Assembly: GCA_003669055.1 (NCBI GenBank) | Contig: RAYB01000002.1 | Coordinates: 124,001-188,000, forward strand | From: a bacterium 1XD21-70 | GTDB taxonomy: Bacteria; Bacillota; Clostridia; Lachnospirales; Lachnospiraceae | Direction: 5' to 3' | Length of the DNA stretch: 64,000 nt | In this document: positions 54,997 to 62,619 of the stretch, piece by piece | How the letters are laid out: each line of letters starts with the position of its first letter | Numbering within the stretch: the stretch's first letter is position 1 | Notes under the pieces: model-generated | Databases searched by the model: none | What the model was told of the DNA's origin: nothing | Seen by the model: only the letters and a program-made list of their open reading frames with translations | Program-made: the position numbers and the translations under genes

Positions 54997-55977
54997 TTAA
55001 TTATTTTCCGTTCTCTTTACCATTTCTTCCATAATCGAGGTGATTTTTTTATATAAATCTACTTCTCGTTTTGTTTCTGTCGTTTTGTGATCATAGATAA
55101 GTGAACTCTGATAGCGCACAAACGCTAATATATTTCCGTCAGCATAATCATGAACCGGCTCTAATGGCGAGTACCATGTTTCTGGTTCACTTCTGTTAAG
55201 CCTCTCTCCTCCATAACAGACATATTTTTTATCTTCCTCAGATATGACTCCTTTACTTTGAAGAAAATCTAAAAATTCGTCATATTCTTTCTGGGTCATA
55301 TTTTGGGGATTCCAGTTGGAGGAAAGGTACTCATAGTCTTTGTCCTCCAACTTTCCGTTCGGTTCCATTGCTGTAGACGAAATACCGCTTGTATCTGAAA
55401 ATGTTGCTCCCTTCGTGCGGTGACAGAAAAGGTAGCGCTCCAATTCACTCATGTAAATTCCGGCATTTTGTTTCAATCCCGCATTTTCCAGATTAGAAGC
55501 CCAGTTTTCATAATACTGTTTAAAATCCATGGCTGTGTTTACATCCTGGTGACTGCCAAGTGCCATAAGCGGTATCCCGCTGCTTGCCTTTACACTTTTG
55601 TCCCCCTGCTGTGCCAGGTGGACGCGTAACGCAGTCATTTCCGCAGGCGTGGCATTTTCTGCGTTCACATCATTTAAATGGATTTTCCGGGTAAAACTTT
55701 TTCCATGGATATCTTTTCCCTCGACATACATCACCGGGTCGTCATCTGTGGAACTTTCGTCATACTTCATGTGAAGTTCCTGCCCTGAAACGGGACTGAA
55801 CTCACTATGTAAATAGCCCATTTTTAACGTGCCATGATAATTGCTGCCAGGAGCAGATGATGACCGTCCACTTATCTGACTTTGACCAAAAACATTTCTT
55901 ATATTATTTCTGGACGTAGTTCCAGCCGGATATCTTGCCGTGGGAAATCCTGCGCCTTGTAAACCTAATACACTCAT
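54997..55977 (-). CDS. Element-borne protein of unknown family (326 residues)
   Basis: A 326-residue protein starting MSVLGLQGAGFPTARYPAGT, with no signal peptide or membrane segment and no domain I recognise. Its C-terminus (DGNILAFVRYQSSLI...DLYKKITSIMEEM) recurs in a broken copy at 56624-56766, showing a family that has duplicated in this element. GAGGAG precedes the ATG. It follows the 174-residue gene by 27 bases on the same strand; the two are probably one functional unit. Confidence 0.8.
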   Translation of the reverse strand: MSVLGLQGAGFPTARYPAGTTSRNNIRNVFGQSQISGRSSSAPGSNYHGTLKMGYLHSEFSPVSGQELHMKYDESSTDDDPVMYVEGKDIHGKSFTRKIHLNDVNAENATPAEMTALRVHLAQQGDKSVKASSGIPLMALGSHQDVNTAMDFKQYYENWASNLENAGLKQNAGIYMSELERYLFCHRTKGATFSDTSGISSTAMEPNGKLEDKDYEYLSSNWNPQNMTQKEYDEFLDFLQSKGVISEEDKKYVCYGGERLNRSEPETWYSPLEPVHDYADGNILAFVRYQSSLIYDHKTTETKREVDLYKKITSIMEEMVKRTENN

Positions 55978-56004
55978 TTTTTCTCCTCAATCTGTCTTTT
56001 TCAT

Positions 56005-56529
56005 TTATGCCTTTAATTGTTCCAATATCTCTAAAAATTTTCTGTAATCCTGAAAATGCTGGGATTTATTTACATCAACATCGGTAGCCGCTTTTGAATA
56101 TTCATATAAATTTTTATAGGAATCCAGCCCTCCGACTTCCAACATCGTTCCCAGTCCTCCCAAACTTCCAAAAGAATTGTTTTTTCGGTCGGAAACATCA
56201 TCACATTTTGTTAAAACGCCTTCTGGTTTGGTGGGATTGATCTTGCTTTCATCTAACGGCGTAATGCCTAAATAGATAGCAGTAGCCCTTCCTTTGGAAA
56301 TGATACCGGCTTCCACCAGTTCGCCCATCAGCGCAATCGAATCTTTTTTTGACATATTTGAGGAATTATATTTCTGTTTCAGATTTTCTAATTCTTCATC
56401 GGTCAGTTTATCTTTTTTTGCACCTTCTACCCATTTTTCTGCCTGCTGCTGGAAGTAAGAAGGGTGGTATGCTACTTCTTTTTTTGTAACGGCATATACA
56501 GGAAATCCATTTACCATCTGAATTGTCAT
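56005..56529 (-). CDS. Element-borne protein of unknown family (174 residues)
   Basis: A 174-residue, charged, mostly helical protein (MTIQMVNGFPVYAVTKKEVAYHPS at the start; LTDEELENLKQKYNSSNMSKKDSIALMGELVEAGIISKG in the middle, which resembles an EF-hand-like or small helical motif only in general form). No membrane segment. AAGGGG lies about 10 bases upstream. First gene of the pair with the 326-residue protein. Function unknown. Confidence 0.75.
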   Translation of the reverse strand: MTIQMVNGFPVYAVTKKEVAYHPSYFQQQAEKWVEGAKKDKLTDEELENLKQKYNSSNMSKKDSIALMGELVEAGIISKGRATAIYLGITPLDESKINPTKPEGVLTKCDDVSDRKNNSFGSLGGLGTMLEVGGLDSYKNLYEYSKAATDVDVNKSQHFQDYRKFLEILEQLKA

Positions 56530-56623
56530 AATCGTGTTACCCCTTACGTTTTAATCTATGGTTCCTCTATCGGTCAGAACCATTTATGCTCCCTTACATA
56601 TAAGTCCAAGCATATACTGTTGT

Positions 56624-56766
56624 TTAACTATTTTCTTGTAACCCGCATTCAAATATAGCCGCAATCTTACGGTACAGCCCTTTCGTTTCTTCATTAAACG
56701 CTAATGAGCCAGAATCTACCAAAGATCTTTGGCTGCGTGTAAAAGCCAGCACATTCCCATCAATTG
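56624..56766 (-). pseudogene. C-terminal fragment of a paralogue of the 326-residue protein
   Basis: The minus strand encodes IDGNVLAFTRSQRSLVDSG and on to GLYRKIAAIFECGLQENS then a stop, matching the C-terminus of the intact protein at 54997-55977. There is no N-terminal part. This accounts for part of the 56530-56882 gap, where nothing else is seen. Confidence 0.75.
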
Positions 56767-56882
56767 CTCACCTCCCTAATCTTTCTTAATTTTATATTTT
56801 TAAGAAATAATCAGAAACTGGAGAGAATTATTATTTCACCTCCTTTAAATTCTATCTCTACAGTCTGTTCATTTCGTAAAAA

Positions 56883-57429
56883 TCAAGTTTGTATGATGGT
56901 CTCTTCTATCTCTTTTATATCACTTTCAATCAATTCCGGAAAATATTTACGGATTTCGTCTGCTATAATTTTTCCTTTTTGCAACATAAAGACAGCCTTT
57001 TCTCTTGCCAAATCATACTTTTCCCTGCTTTCCAGACAGTCTTTCAATACATTTCTATCTTTACAGATATTATAGCCAGATGGTTTGACCAGCTTACTTC
57101 TATCAGCTTTCAGTTGTTTGACTTCTTCAAGAGAAAGCCCAGAAATATTAACAATTTCCTCTAAAGCATATTTGCCAGCCGCCAACATACGGAGCGCAAC
57201 CTCTTTCATTCCTTCTTTCAATGTCTGATTCCTCATATCTTCCATAGCCCGGCACATAATTTCGATCCCCTCCTTGCTTTCCTTGAAAAAATCTCACCCT
57301 GTCTGCCAGTATCCCATAGTATATATCCGCTGCGTCTGTGCAGGAGAAATCATGCATTAACTTCCCGATTGGCGTTCCGCCACTGTCAATCTTCCCACCT
57401 GCTTTCTCTTCCGTTTTCGTATCTCCATC
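56883..57429 (-). pseudogene. PD-(D/E)XK nuclease / Rpn-family protein, truncated and frameshifted
   Basis: The C-terminal part (MCRAMEDMRNQTLKEGMKEV ... KYFPELIESDIKEIEETI) is open from 57257 to 56883, and the piece just upstream (GGTPIGKLMHDFSCTDAADIYYGILADRVRFF) lies in another frame. The frames meet at a run of six T residues (minus strand; 57286-57291), which fits a one-base insertion. The N-terminal catalytic domain is missing, with a stop before 57429. Such proteins are common in Lachnospiraceae mobile DNA. Confidence 0.75.
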
Positions 57430-57453
57430 CTACCATAAACCTCCTGATTTTAC

Positions 57454-57488
57454 AAGCCGGGAGCCAGCGTATTTCTGAATCCCGGCTT
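57454..57488. terminator. Hairpin between two element pseudogenes
   Basis: AAGCCGGGA (57454-57462) pairs exactly with TCCCGGCTT (57480-57488). Confidence 0.6.
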
Positions 57489-57506
57489 CTTGCCGTTATC
57501 GTTTTT

Positions 57507-57688
57507 TCACATCTGCTGTATCTCATTTTTCAGAATACGCTTGATTTTGTCGCTCATGGTTTCCTTGCTGGTCTTACTGAAATGAATCCGCACAATGTAG
57601 GTAGTCCGGCCAATCTTCTTCACCAGTGCGAAAGCCTCTTAGCCGGTGCTGTGGTGGTAGTGTCCTCTGTGATTTTCTCGCTGCTCAT
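57507..57688 (-). pseudogene. TnpW-like transposon protein, frameshifted
   Basis: The ATG at 57688 starts MSSEKITEDTTTTAPA and soon meets a stop, while the next frame reads EEAFALVKKIGRTTYIVRIHFSKTSKETMSDKIKRILKNE to TGA at 57507. Together they match the small TnpW proteins of clostridial transposons; one base appears to be missing near 57640. Confidence 0.7.
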
Positions 57689-57714
57689 AATTTCTCCTTT
57701 TCATAAAATCAAAC

Positions 57715-57855
57715 ATCACTTTTGAAATCAGCTATGCGCAAGGCGTACTGCCGGAAGTATTCTCGGAGCCGAAGGCGAAAATGACACGGGCCGAGAAGGC
57801 CGCAGCAGAGCCGGAAGCAAAACCAGAGGCTGAGAAAATCACCGAAAGTGCCTAA
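57715..57855 (+). pseudogene. Plus-strand C-terminal remnant, unknown family
   Basis: An open stretch without a start reads ITFEISYAQGVLPEVFSEPK and ends in an Ala/Glu/Lys/Pro-rich tail before TAA. Probably the end of a lost mobile-element gene near the right boundary. Confidence 0.35.
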
Positions 57856-58592
57856 ATGCGGGTTTGCAGCACTTTTATATAAATATATGGCTCCGTGGCT
57901 CCTGCCGGGCCTGCTGCCCCCGTCGGACCGGTTGGCCCTGCCGGGCCGGTGGCTCCTGCTGCTCCTGCTGAACCGGTTGCTCCGGTTGCCCCTGCCGGGC
58001 CGGTCGCTCCCTGGATTCCCTGCGGCCCAACCGGCCCCTGGACTCCATCCTGACCCTGCGCCCCGGTCACTCCCTGAATTCCCTGCGGCCCTTGAGGCCC
58101 TTGTGGGCCTACCGCCCCTGCGGCTCCCATCGGTCCTTGCGGCCCTTGTGGCCCAGTCGCCCCCGTGGCTCCGGCAGGACCGGTTGCTCCAGTCGGGCCG
58201 GTTGCCCCATAAGGCTGTACTGCTGTCACCAGGTCATAATCCGGTGAAATCCCCGGCAGCCCTACCGGGTAATTCCTGTTTACACGGTAAAGGTAGCCAT
58301 CGTAATACACTAAGTCTCCTTCCAGATATTGTCTTGTCGGGTCAAAGGGCTCTGCCGTGGTAAGCCCTGGCCCCATAGCCCCGGTCGGTCCGGCCGGCCC
58401 CTGTGGCCCCATCGGGCCTGTAGGCCCCATCGGGCCTCTGCAGCAGCAGGATGCCCCGGGAGGATAGGGGGGTACGGGCGGATAGGGCGGAACCGGCGGG
58501 CAAGGGGGCATCGGTGGGTTTGGCTGGCAGCAGCGCCTCGATGCACATCCCTGGTTTCTCCCATTGCCGGAATCGGTCGAATTGCAATACAT
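57852..58592 (-). CDS. Collagen-like protein, N-terminal half (severed by the serine recombinase element)
   Basis: 246 residues: a Cys-rich start ([22 protein letters not shown]), a Pro-rich repeat ([12 protein letters not shown]), a short Gly-X-Y block, an insert with [20 protein letters not shown] that resembles a carbohydrate-binding-like module, then about 90 residues of Gly-X-Y to GAT at residue 233. The last 13 residues ([13 protein letters not shown]) are encoded by the element and break the repeat. AAAGGAG precedes the ATG. The frame would continue directly into 51382-52395 if the element were removed. Follows a glycosyltransferase gene on the same strand. Confidence 0.85.
   Translation of the reverse strand: MYCNSTDSGNGRNQGCASRRCCQPNPPMPPCPPVPPYPPVPPYPPGASCCCRGPMGPTGPMGPQGPAGPTGAMGPGLTTAEPFDPTRQYLEGDLVYYDGYLYRVNRNYPVGLPGISPDYDLVTAVQPYGATGPTGATGPAGATGATGPQGPQGPMGAAGAVGPQGPQGPQGIQGVTGAQGQDGVQGPVGPQGIQGATGPAGATGATGSAGAAGATGPAGPTGPTGAAGPAGATEPYIYIKVLQTRI
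57893..57902 (+). repeat. Right junction core (CCGTGGCTCC)
   Basis: The second copy of the 10-mer; element DNA (TATAAATATATGGCT) lies to the left, host collagen DNA (TGCCGGGCC) to the right. Confidence 0.65.
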
Positions 58593-58656
58593 AGAATCAC
58601 TCCTTTTTCATTATCCCCGCCGTCAGCCTTGAAAAGCTTTCCGTCGGTTTACTCTA

Positions 58657-59754
58657 TTATATGTCCATCTGCAATTTTGGTTCGTCCATTCCCATATCAT
58701 GAAAATATTTCTCATTCCACAGAACCGCTTCTGCATCCGGCTTGCGCTTTTTGCTGCGCCGGTGGTAGGAATACGCCTTCTGCCGGTCGCCTAGGCGGTC
58801 ATAGCACACACATAAATTAATCTCCGGCAGGTATCCGTAATAATCCCACCGGACAAACCCCCCGTTCTCCTCCTCCGGATTTAGGCGAAGTGCTGTCTCA
58901 TACCAAAATACTGCCTGCCTCCACTGTTTATGGGACTGGAAATGCTGCCCCAGTTCAAAACAGGCCTCCCCTCTGGGGCTGCCATACAGAAAACTCCCCA
59001 GCAATGCCCTGGCGGCTTCTTCTGCCTGTCCCAAGGCCCGGAAACATTCTGCCAGGTTTAAGCAGGCCTCAATCTTGTTCTCCACCCATCCGTCCCCCCC
59101 AAGGAAAGACTCAAACACCTTTATAGCATCCCCATATCGCTTATGCGCCAGCAGTTCCCTCCCATAATAAAACAAGCTTCTTCCCGACAGTACCTCCCCT
59201 TCTTGTATCATCCTCTCATAGATCCTTAAATTCCTGTCTCCGTCTCCCGGCCCCATCTTGCAATGGGTAACGGCAATGTCAGAGTGCACGATTTTCCCGG
59301 ACGGCACAATTGCCTCGTGGACACGCCCCTCCCACCGGAACCCCTTGCCATTCCGGATCAGCCGTTCCCGTTCATAGGAAAACAAAGGGTTCCCTTCGCC
59401 ATCTCTTGCCGTCTCATATTTCATCATCACCACATCGGTATCCTTGTCCAGATACCCCTTTAATTCTGACAGCTTTTTCTGGTTTTCCTCTGTCAGCACA
59501 TCATCTGCATCCAGCCACATGCAGTAATCCATGGATGCTTTTGAGAAAGCTTCGTTTCTGGCAGCCGCGAAGTCGTCCTTCCAGGCAAATTCATACACCT
59601 TTGCCCCGTATTCCCCGGCAATCTCCCGGGTTTTGTCCTCTGACCCTGTATCCACTATAATAATTTCATCAACCAGCCTGCCAACCGTCTCCAAGCAGCG
59701 TGCCAGCACCGGCTCCTCATTTTTCACAATCATACACAAACTAACCGTAATCAA
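58657..59754 (-). CDS. Family 2 glycosyltransferase with TPR-like C-terminus
   Basis: A 365-residue cytoplasmic glycosyltransferase. The GT-A domain starts ITVSLCMIVKNEEPVLARCL, with IIIVDTGSEDKTREIA and the metal-binding DxD-like MWLDADDVL. Residues about 200-330 form TPR-like helical repeats (FYYGRELLAHKRYGDAIKVF, ACFELGQHFQSHKQWRQAVF). Translation seems to begin at TTG (59754), since no in-frame ATG precedes the family start and GGGGCGG is just upstream. It lies 64 bases before the collagen-like gene and may glycosylate it, as happens for BclA in Bacillus (inference). Confidence 0.85.
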   Translation of the reverse strand: MITVSLCMIVKNEEPVLARCLETVGRLVDEIIIVDTGSEDKTREIAGEYGAKVYEFAWKDDFAAARNEAFSKASMDYCMWLDADDVLTEENQKKLSELKGYLDKDTDVVMMKYETARDGEGNPLFSYERERLIRNGKGFRWEGRVHEAIVPSGKIVHSDIAVTHCKMGPGDGDRNLRIYERMIQEGEVLSGRSLFYYGRELLAHKRYGDAIKVFESFLGGDGWVENKIEACLNLAECFRALGQAEEAARALLGSFLYGSPRGEACFELGQHFQSHKQWRQAVFWYETALRLNPEEENGGFVRWDYYGYLPEINLCVCYDRLGDRQKAYSYHRRSKKRKPDAEAVLWNEKYFHDMGMDEPKLQMDI

Positions 59755-59835
59755 AATATCCGCCCCAGCATATCTTTTTTAATATGCTATGAGCGGATAC
59801 TCCTGCTTGGCACTCAAAACTGCCGGCCGGTTTTG

Positions 59836-60582
59836 TTATTTTTTCATTTCTTTTACCACAAAGCACACTCTCTCGCTGTCTTTTTGGGGAGCAGACTCCG
59901 TCCAGGCATCATACACGGCCAGCAGCTGCATCCCTGCTTCACGGATAGCCTTTTTTACCGTCCCTATCCCATATGCCCGTTGAAAATGGGTCTCCTCATG
60001 CTTTTGGTAACGCCCGTCCTCCTCCCTGACAAACAGCGTCAGGTCATACTCGTTGATCTGCTGCCCCTCATCGAAATAATTCTCCCAGATAAAGCTTCCC
60101 TCTTCCCGGTTTTCCGCAATCGTCTGCTCTCCCAAGATCTCCCGGTATTTATAAGGCGTATTCATATCAAAGATAAATATCCCTCCCGGGTCCAGGTAGT
60201 TGTCCACCAGGCGCAGCACCTGTACCAGTTCCCCGTACTCCAGCAGATAATTCATAGAATCGCAGATGCTCACCACCGCCCTGACCGTCCCGTACAGTTC
60301 CAACTCCCTCATGTCCTGCTGCAAATAGAGGATCTTCCCATCCGGGTTCTCCTGCACGGCAACATCCAGCATTTCCGCCGATGCATCTACACCGATCATA
60401 TCATAGCCTGCTTCGGACAGCAGGCGGGTCAGCTTCCCTGTCCCGCACCCAAGGTCCAGCACCAATCCATCCGCCAGACCCTGCCCCCTTAACAGCCCGG
60501 CCAGATAATTGCACCAGTCCTCATAGGGGATGTCATCCATAAAGAGGTCGTAAACCTTTGCAAAGCCTGTATATGCATCCAT
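59836..60582 (-). CDS. Class I SAM-dependent methyltransferase
   Basis: A 248-residue methyltransferase. The SAM-binding loop is LVLDLGCGTGKLTRLLSEAG, followed by MIGVDASAEML and the post-motif AVVSICDSMNYLLEYGEL. Substrate unknown. The ATG at 60582 is chosen; the longer frame overlaps the SEC-C gene, whose stop is 14 bases upstream, so the two are co-transcribed. A small hairpin AAAACTGCCGGCCGGTTTT at 59816-59834 may end transcription. Confidence 0.88.
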   Translation of the reverse strand: MDAYTGFAKVYDLFMDDIPYEDWCNYLAGLLRGQGLADGLVLDLGCGTGKLTRLLSEAGYDMIGVDASAEMLDVAVQENPDGKILYLQQDMRELELYGTVRAVVSICDSMNYLLEYGELVQVLRLVDNYLDPGGIFIFDMNTPYKYREILGEQTIAENREEGSFIWENYFDEGQQINEYDLTLFVREEDGRYQKHEETHFQRAYGIGTVKKAIREAGMQLLAVYDAWTESAPQKDSERVCFVVKEMKK

Positions 60583-60596
60583 CCTGCCTGTTCTGC

Positions 60597-61106
60597 CTAT
60601 GCATTCCTGCCGCAGCACTTTTTGTATTTTTTCCCGCTCCCGCATGGGCATGGGTCATTCGGGAAAACCTTCTTCTCCTTGCGGATCGTCCCCGAGGCTT
60701 TCTGCTGCTTGTACAGTTCCTTGCGGCGCTCCTCGCTCAAAATTGCATCCCACTGGGGCAGCGTATACAGCCAATCTGCCTTCGCCGCTACCATATTATA
60801 ATATAGCTTTTCCGGGTCGATCTCAATCTTTACCTCAGTGTCTTCCTCCATGGTGTCAATCGGGTTCTCATACCCTTTCAGGCTTTCGTTGATCCCATCC
60901 AAAAAACCGGTCATGATCAGGATCTCTGTCCCATACCTCTCAGCCAGCCCTTTCACCGTCCCTGTAACCACCTCTGACGGGGCAGACAGAATCTTTTCGT
61001 AGATCCCTTTTTCGATCGCAAAATAACCGTCCCACAGCCTTTGTTTCTCTTTATCATCGGAGCCGTTGCCATAGGCAAGGTTTCTCCATGTTTCCAATAA
61101 TGCCAT
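60597..61106 (-). CDS. SEC-C zinc-motif protein
   Basis: A 169-residue protein with a helical body and a C-terminal SEC-C motif ([16 protein letters not shown]), the zinc module also found at the end of SecA. The body (residues 1-130) is of unknown role. The ATG at 61106, with AAAGGA 8 bases upstream, is preferred over 61115. Operon with the methyltransferase. Confidence 0.85.
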   Translation of the reverse strand: MALLETWRNLAYGNGSDDKEKQRLWDGYFAIEKGIYEKILSAPSEVVTGTVKGLAERYGTEILIMTGFLDGINESLKGYENPIDTMEEDTEVKIEIDPEKLYYNMVAAKADWLYTLPQWDAILSEERRKELYKQQKASGTIRKEKKVFPNDPCPCGSGKKYKKCCGRNA

Positions 61107-61167
61107 AATCCGCATCCTTTCTCATATTTAATATTTTATGATGCCAAGAGCCAAAACCCGTATGGCC

Positions 61168-61332
61168 CTAGTGTACTGACTCATTTACATTTCGCCAAAT
61201 GACTTGCCTGAATTTCCATCTGCTGCGTTGTTGTCGGTCAACGATGCCACCACATCGCCTCCCTCCGCCGCCTTGCAGACTGAAAATTCATTCTGCATCA
61301 TTTGGCTGAAAGTAAATGTGTCAGTACACTAG
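61168..61332. repeat. MITE-like palindromic repeat, 165 bp
   Basis: The ends (61168-61202 and 61298-61332) are 35-bp inverted repeats with about five mismatches, beginning CTAGTGTACTGAC. The interior has no open frame. It fits a non-autonomous transposable element or an intergenic repeat. It fills most of the gap between the SEC-C gene and the lactonase gene; a short hairpin at 61450-61473 near the lactonase end is the only other structure. Confidence 0.8.
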
Positions 61333-61502
61333 TATCATTTTATCATTCCAATAGTATATAACACTTCCCCCAAATTTGCAATTTATTTAGGCATAAATTT
61401 TGCAGGCCTGAAATTTCGGCCTGCCGGGCAAAAAACCGCCAAAGGCAATGCCACCCGTAAAAACGGATGGCAATCCTCTGTCCCAAACTTATCTGCCTTT
61501 TC

Positions 61503-62573
61503 CTACGGGAATATCCGGATACACACCGGCGACCCCCATCCATACCGGGATACTTCCTCAAGCCCTCCGCCCTCCAGTATCCGGAATACCACGATATTGT
61601 CACTGTCCTGGTTCCCCACCAAAACATACTCCCCCCGGGGATCGATACAAAAGTTCCTGGGTGTCCTCCCGCCGCTGTCCTGCCAGCCTCCCGGTTTTAG
61701 GCTCCCATCCTCCAGGATCCGGTAATATGCCAGACTGTCATGCCCCCGGTTTGAAGCATACAAATACCTTCCGTCCGGCGTAATATGCAGATCAGAACAT
61801 ATGTTCTCTCCGGAAAACCCCTCCGGCAAAGTACTCACCGTCTCCCTGGGAACCATTTTCCCGTTATCATAAGAAAAATGCATCACCTGGGAAGCGATCT
61901 CCTGGATCAGGTAAAAATGCTTCCCGTCCTTTCCGAATTCCCCAAACCTCGGGCCGCTGCCAGCAGGAACTGCAAAGTCTGATTCCGGCGCTGCCTCCAC
62001 CTCTTTTTTCCGGCAGGCATATGCCTTTACCTGGTCCAGCCCCAGGTCCGGCACATACAGGTATCTGCCGTCCGGGGAAAAGATAGCGCTGTGGGCATGG
62101 GGACCCTTCTGGCGGATCGGGTGCACGCTACTCCCCTCATGCTGGAACACCTTCCTTCTGCCGGTCATTGCCCCGTTTTCCCCCAATTCAAAAATGCTGA
62201 GCGCCCCGGAAGCAAAATTCGCAATTGCTAAGAAACTGCCATCCGGCGACAGGATGATATGGCACGGGTCTCCTCCCCCTGTATTGTAGGTAGATTCCGC
62301 CTTCATGTTCCCTTCCTCATCATAAGAGACCTCCGTGACCCCGCCCCCAAACCGGCCTAAGTATTCCTTTCTCTCATTTACTGCATAGATCCGTTTCCTC
62401 TTTTCGTCAATACATACAAAGGAAGGGTTGCACATCTTTAGTTCCTTCCATTTCCGAATCTCCCCGTCCTCAAACACACACAGGGAAATACCCTTCCCTT
62501 TTCCCCGGAACACCTCACCTGTCCCAAAAAGGATAGGCTCGGTATATGTTCCGATGCACAGATATTGTTTCAT
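61503..62573 (-). CDS. Lactonase-family seven-bladed propeller (6-phosphogluconolactonase-like)
   Basis: A 356-residue beta-propeller of the YbhE/Pgl lactonase family. Diagnostic blocks: CIGTYTEP at the start, GGDPCHIILSPDGSFLAIANF, GPHAHSAIFSPDGRYLYVPDLG, and SDLHITPDGRYLYASNRGHDS, with the final NFCIDPRGEYVLVGNQDSD. It may hydrolyse 6-phosphogluconolactone or another lactone. The start could be ATG 62573 or an in-frame GTG at 62582, which also has an AAGGAAG site; ATG is used here. Single gene, upstream of the MITE-like repeat. Confidence 0.87.
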   Translation of the reverse strand: MKQYLCIGTYTEPILFGTGEVFRGKGKGISLCVFEDGEIRKWKELKMCNPSFVCIDEKRKRIYAVNERKEYLGRFGGGVTEVSYDEEGNMKAESTYNTGGGDPCHIILSPDGSFLAIANFASGALSIFELGENGAMTGRRKVFQHEGSSVHPIRQKGPHAHSAIFSPDGRYLYVPDLGLDQVKAYACRKKEVEAAPESDFAVPAGSGPRFGEFGKDGKHFYLIQEIASQVMHFSYDNGKMVPRETVSTLPEGFSGENICSDLHITPDGRYLYASNRGHDSLAYYRILEDGSLKPGGWQDSGGRTPRNFCIDPRGEYVLVGNQDSDNIVVFRILEGGGLEEVSRYGWGSPVCIRIFP

Positions 62574-62619
62574 GTTTTCCACTCTTATCTTCCTTTTCTC
62601 TATGGCTTCATGGATCCTC

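Larger units (their letters stand above)
52380..57902. mobile_element. About 5.5-kb large serine recombinase element inserted in a collagen-like gene
   Basis: The element lies between two copies of CCGTGGCTCC (52380-52389 and 57893-57902). It carries a large serine recombinase, a DUF6870 gene, two unknown proteins, and broken genes (a PD-(D/E)XK-type protein, TnpW, a paralogue fragment). Its ends are AT-rich, unlike the GC-rich collagen repeats outside. Joining the outer flanks restores a continuous Gly-X-Y frame. No conjugation or replication genes were seen, so it may be a decayed element or a domesticated switch. Boundaries rest on the 10-mer and could shift by a few bases. Confidence 0.75.

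Noticed and set aside
57369-57725. A 118-codon plus-strand open frame near the element's right end
   Set aside because: It overlaps the minus-strand TnpW and PD-(D/E)XK remnants and has no ribosome site or recognisable fold.
51382-58592. Two independent collagen-like genes rather than one split gene
   Set aside because: The C-terminal half has no start signal and the N-terminal half has no C-terminal domain; the break is in phase. It cannot be fully excluded without comparison to other strains.
61343-61783. Open frames on both strands around the end of the lactonase gene
   Set aside because: They overlap the lactonase reading frame or the repeat-rich gap and have no coding signals.
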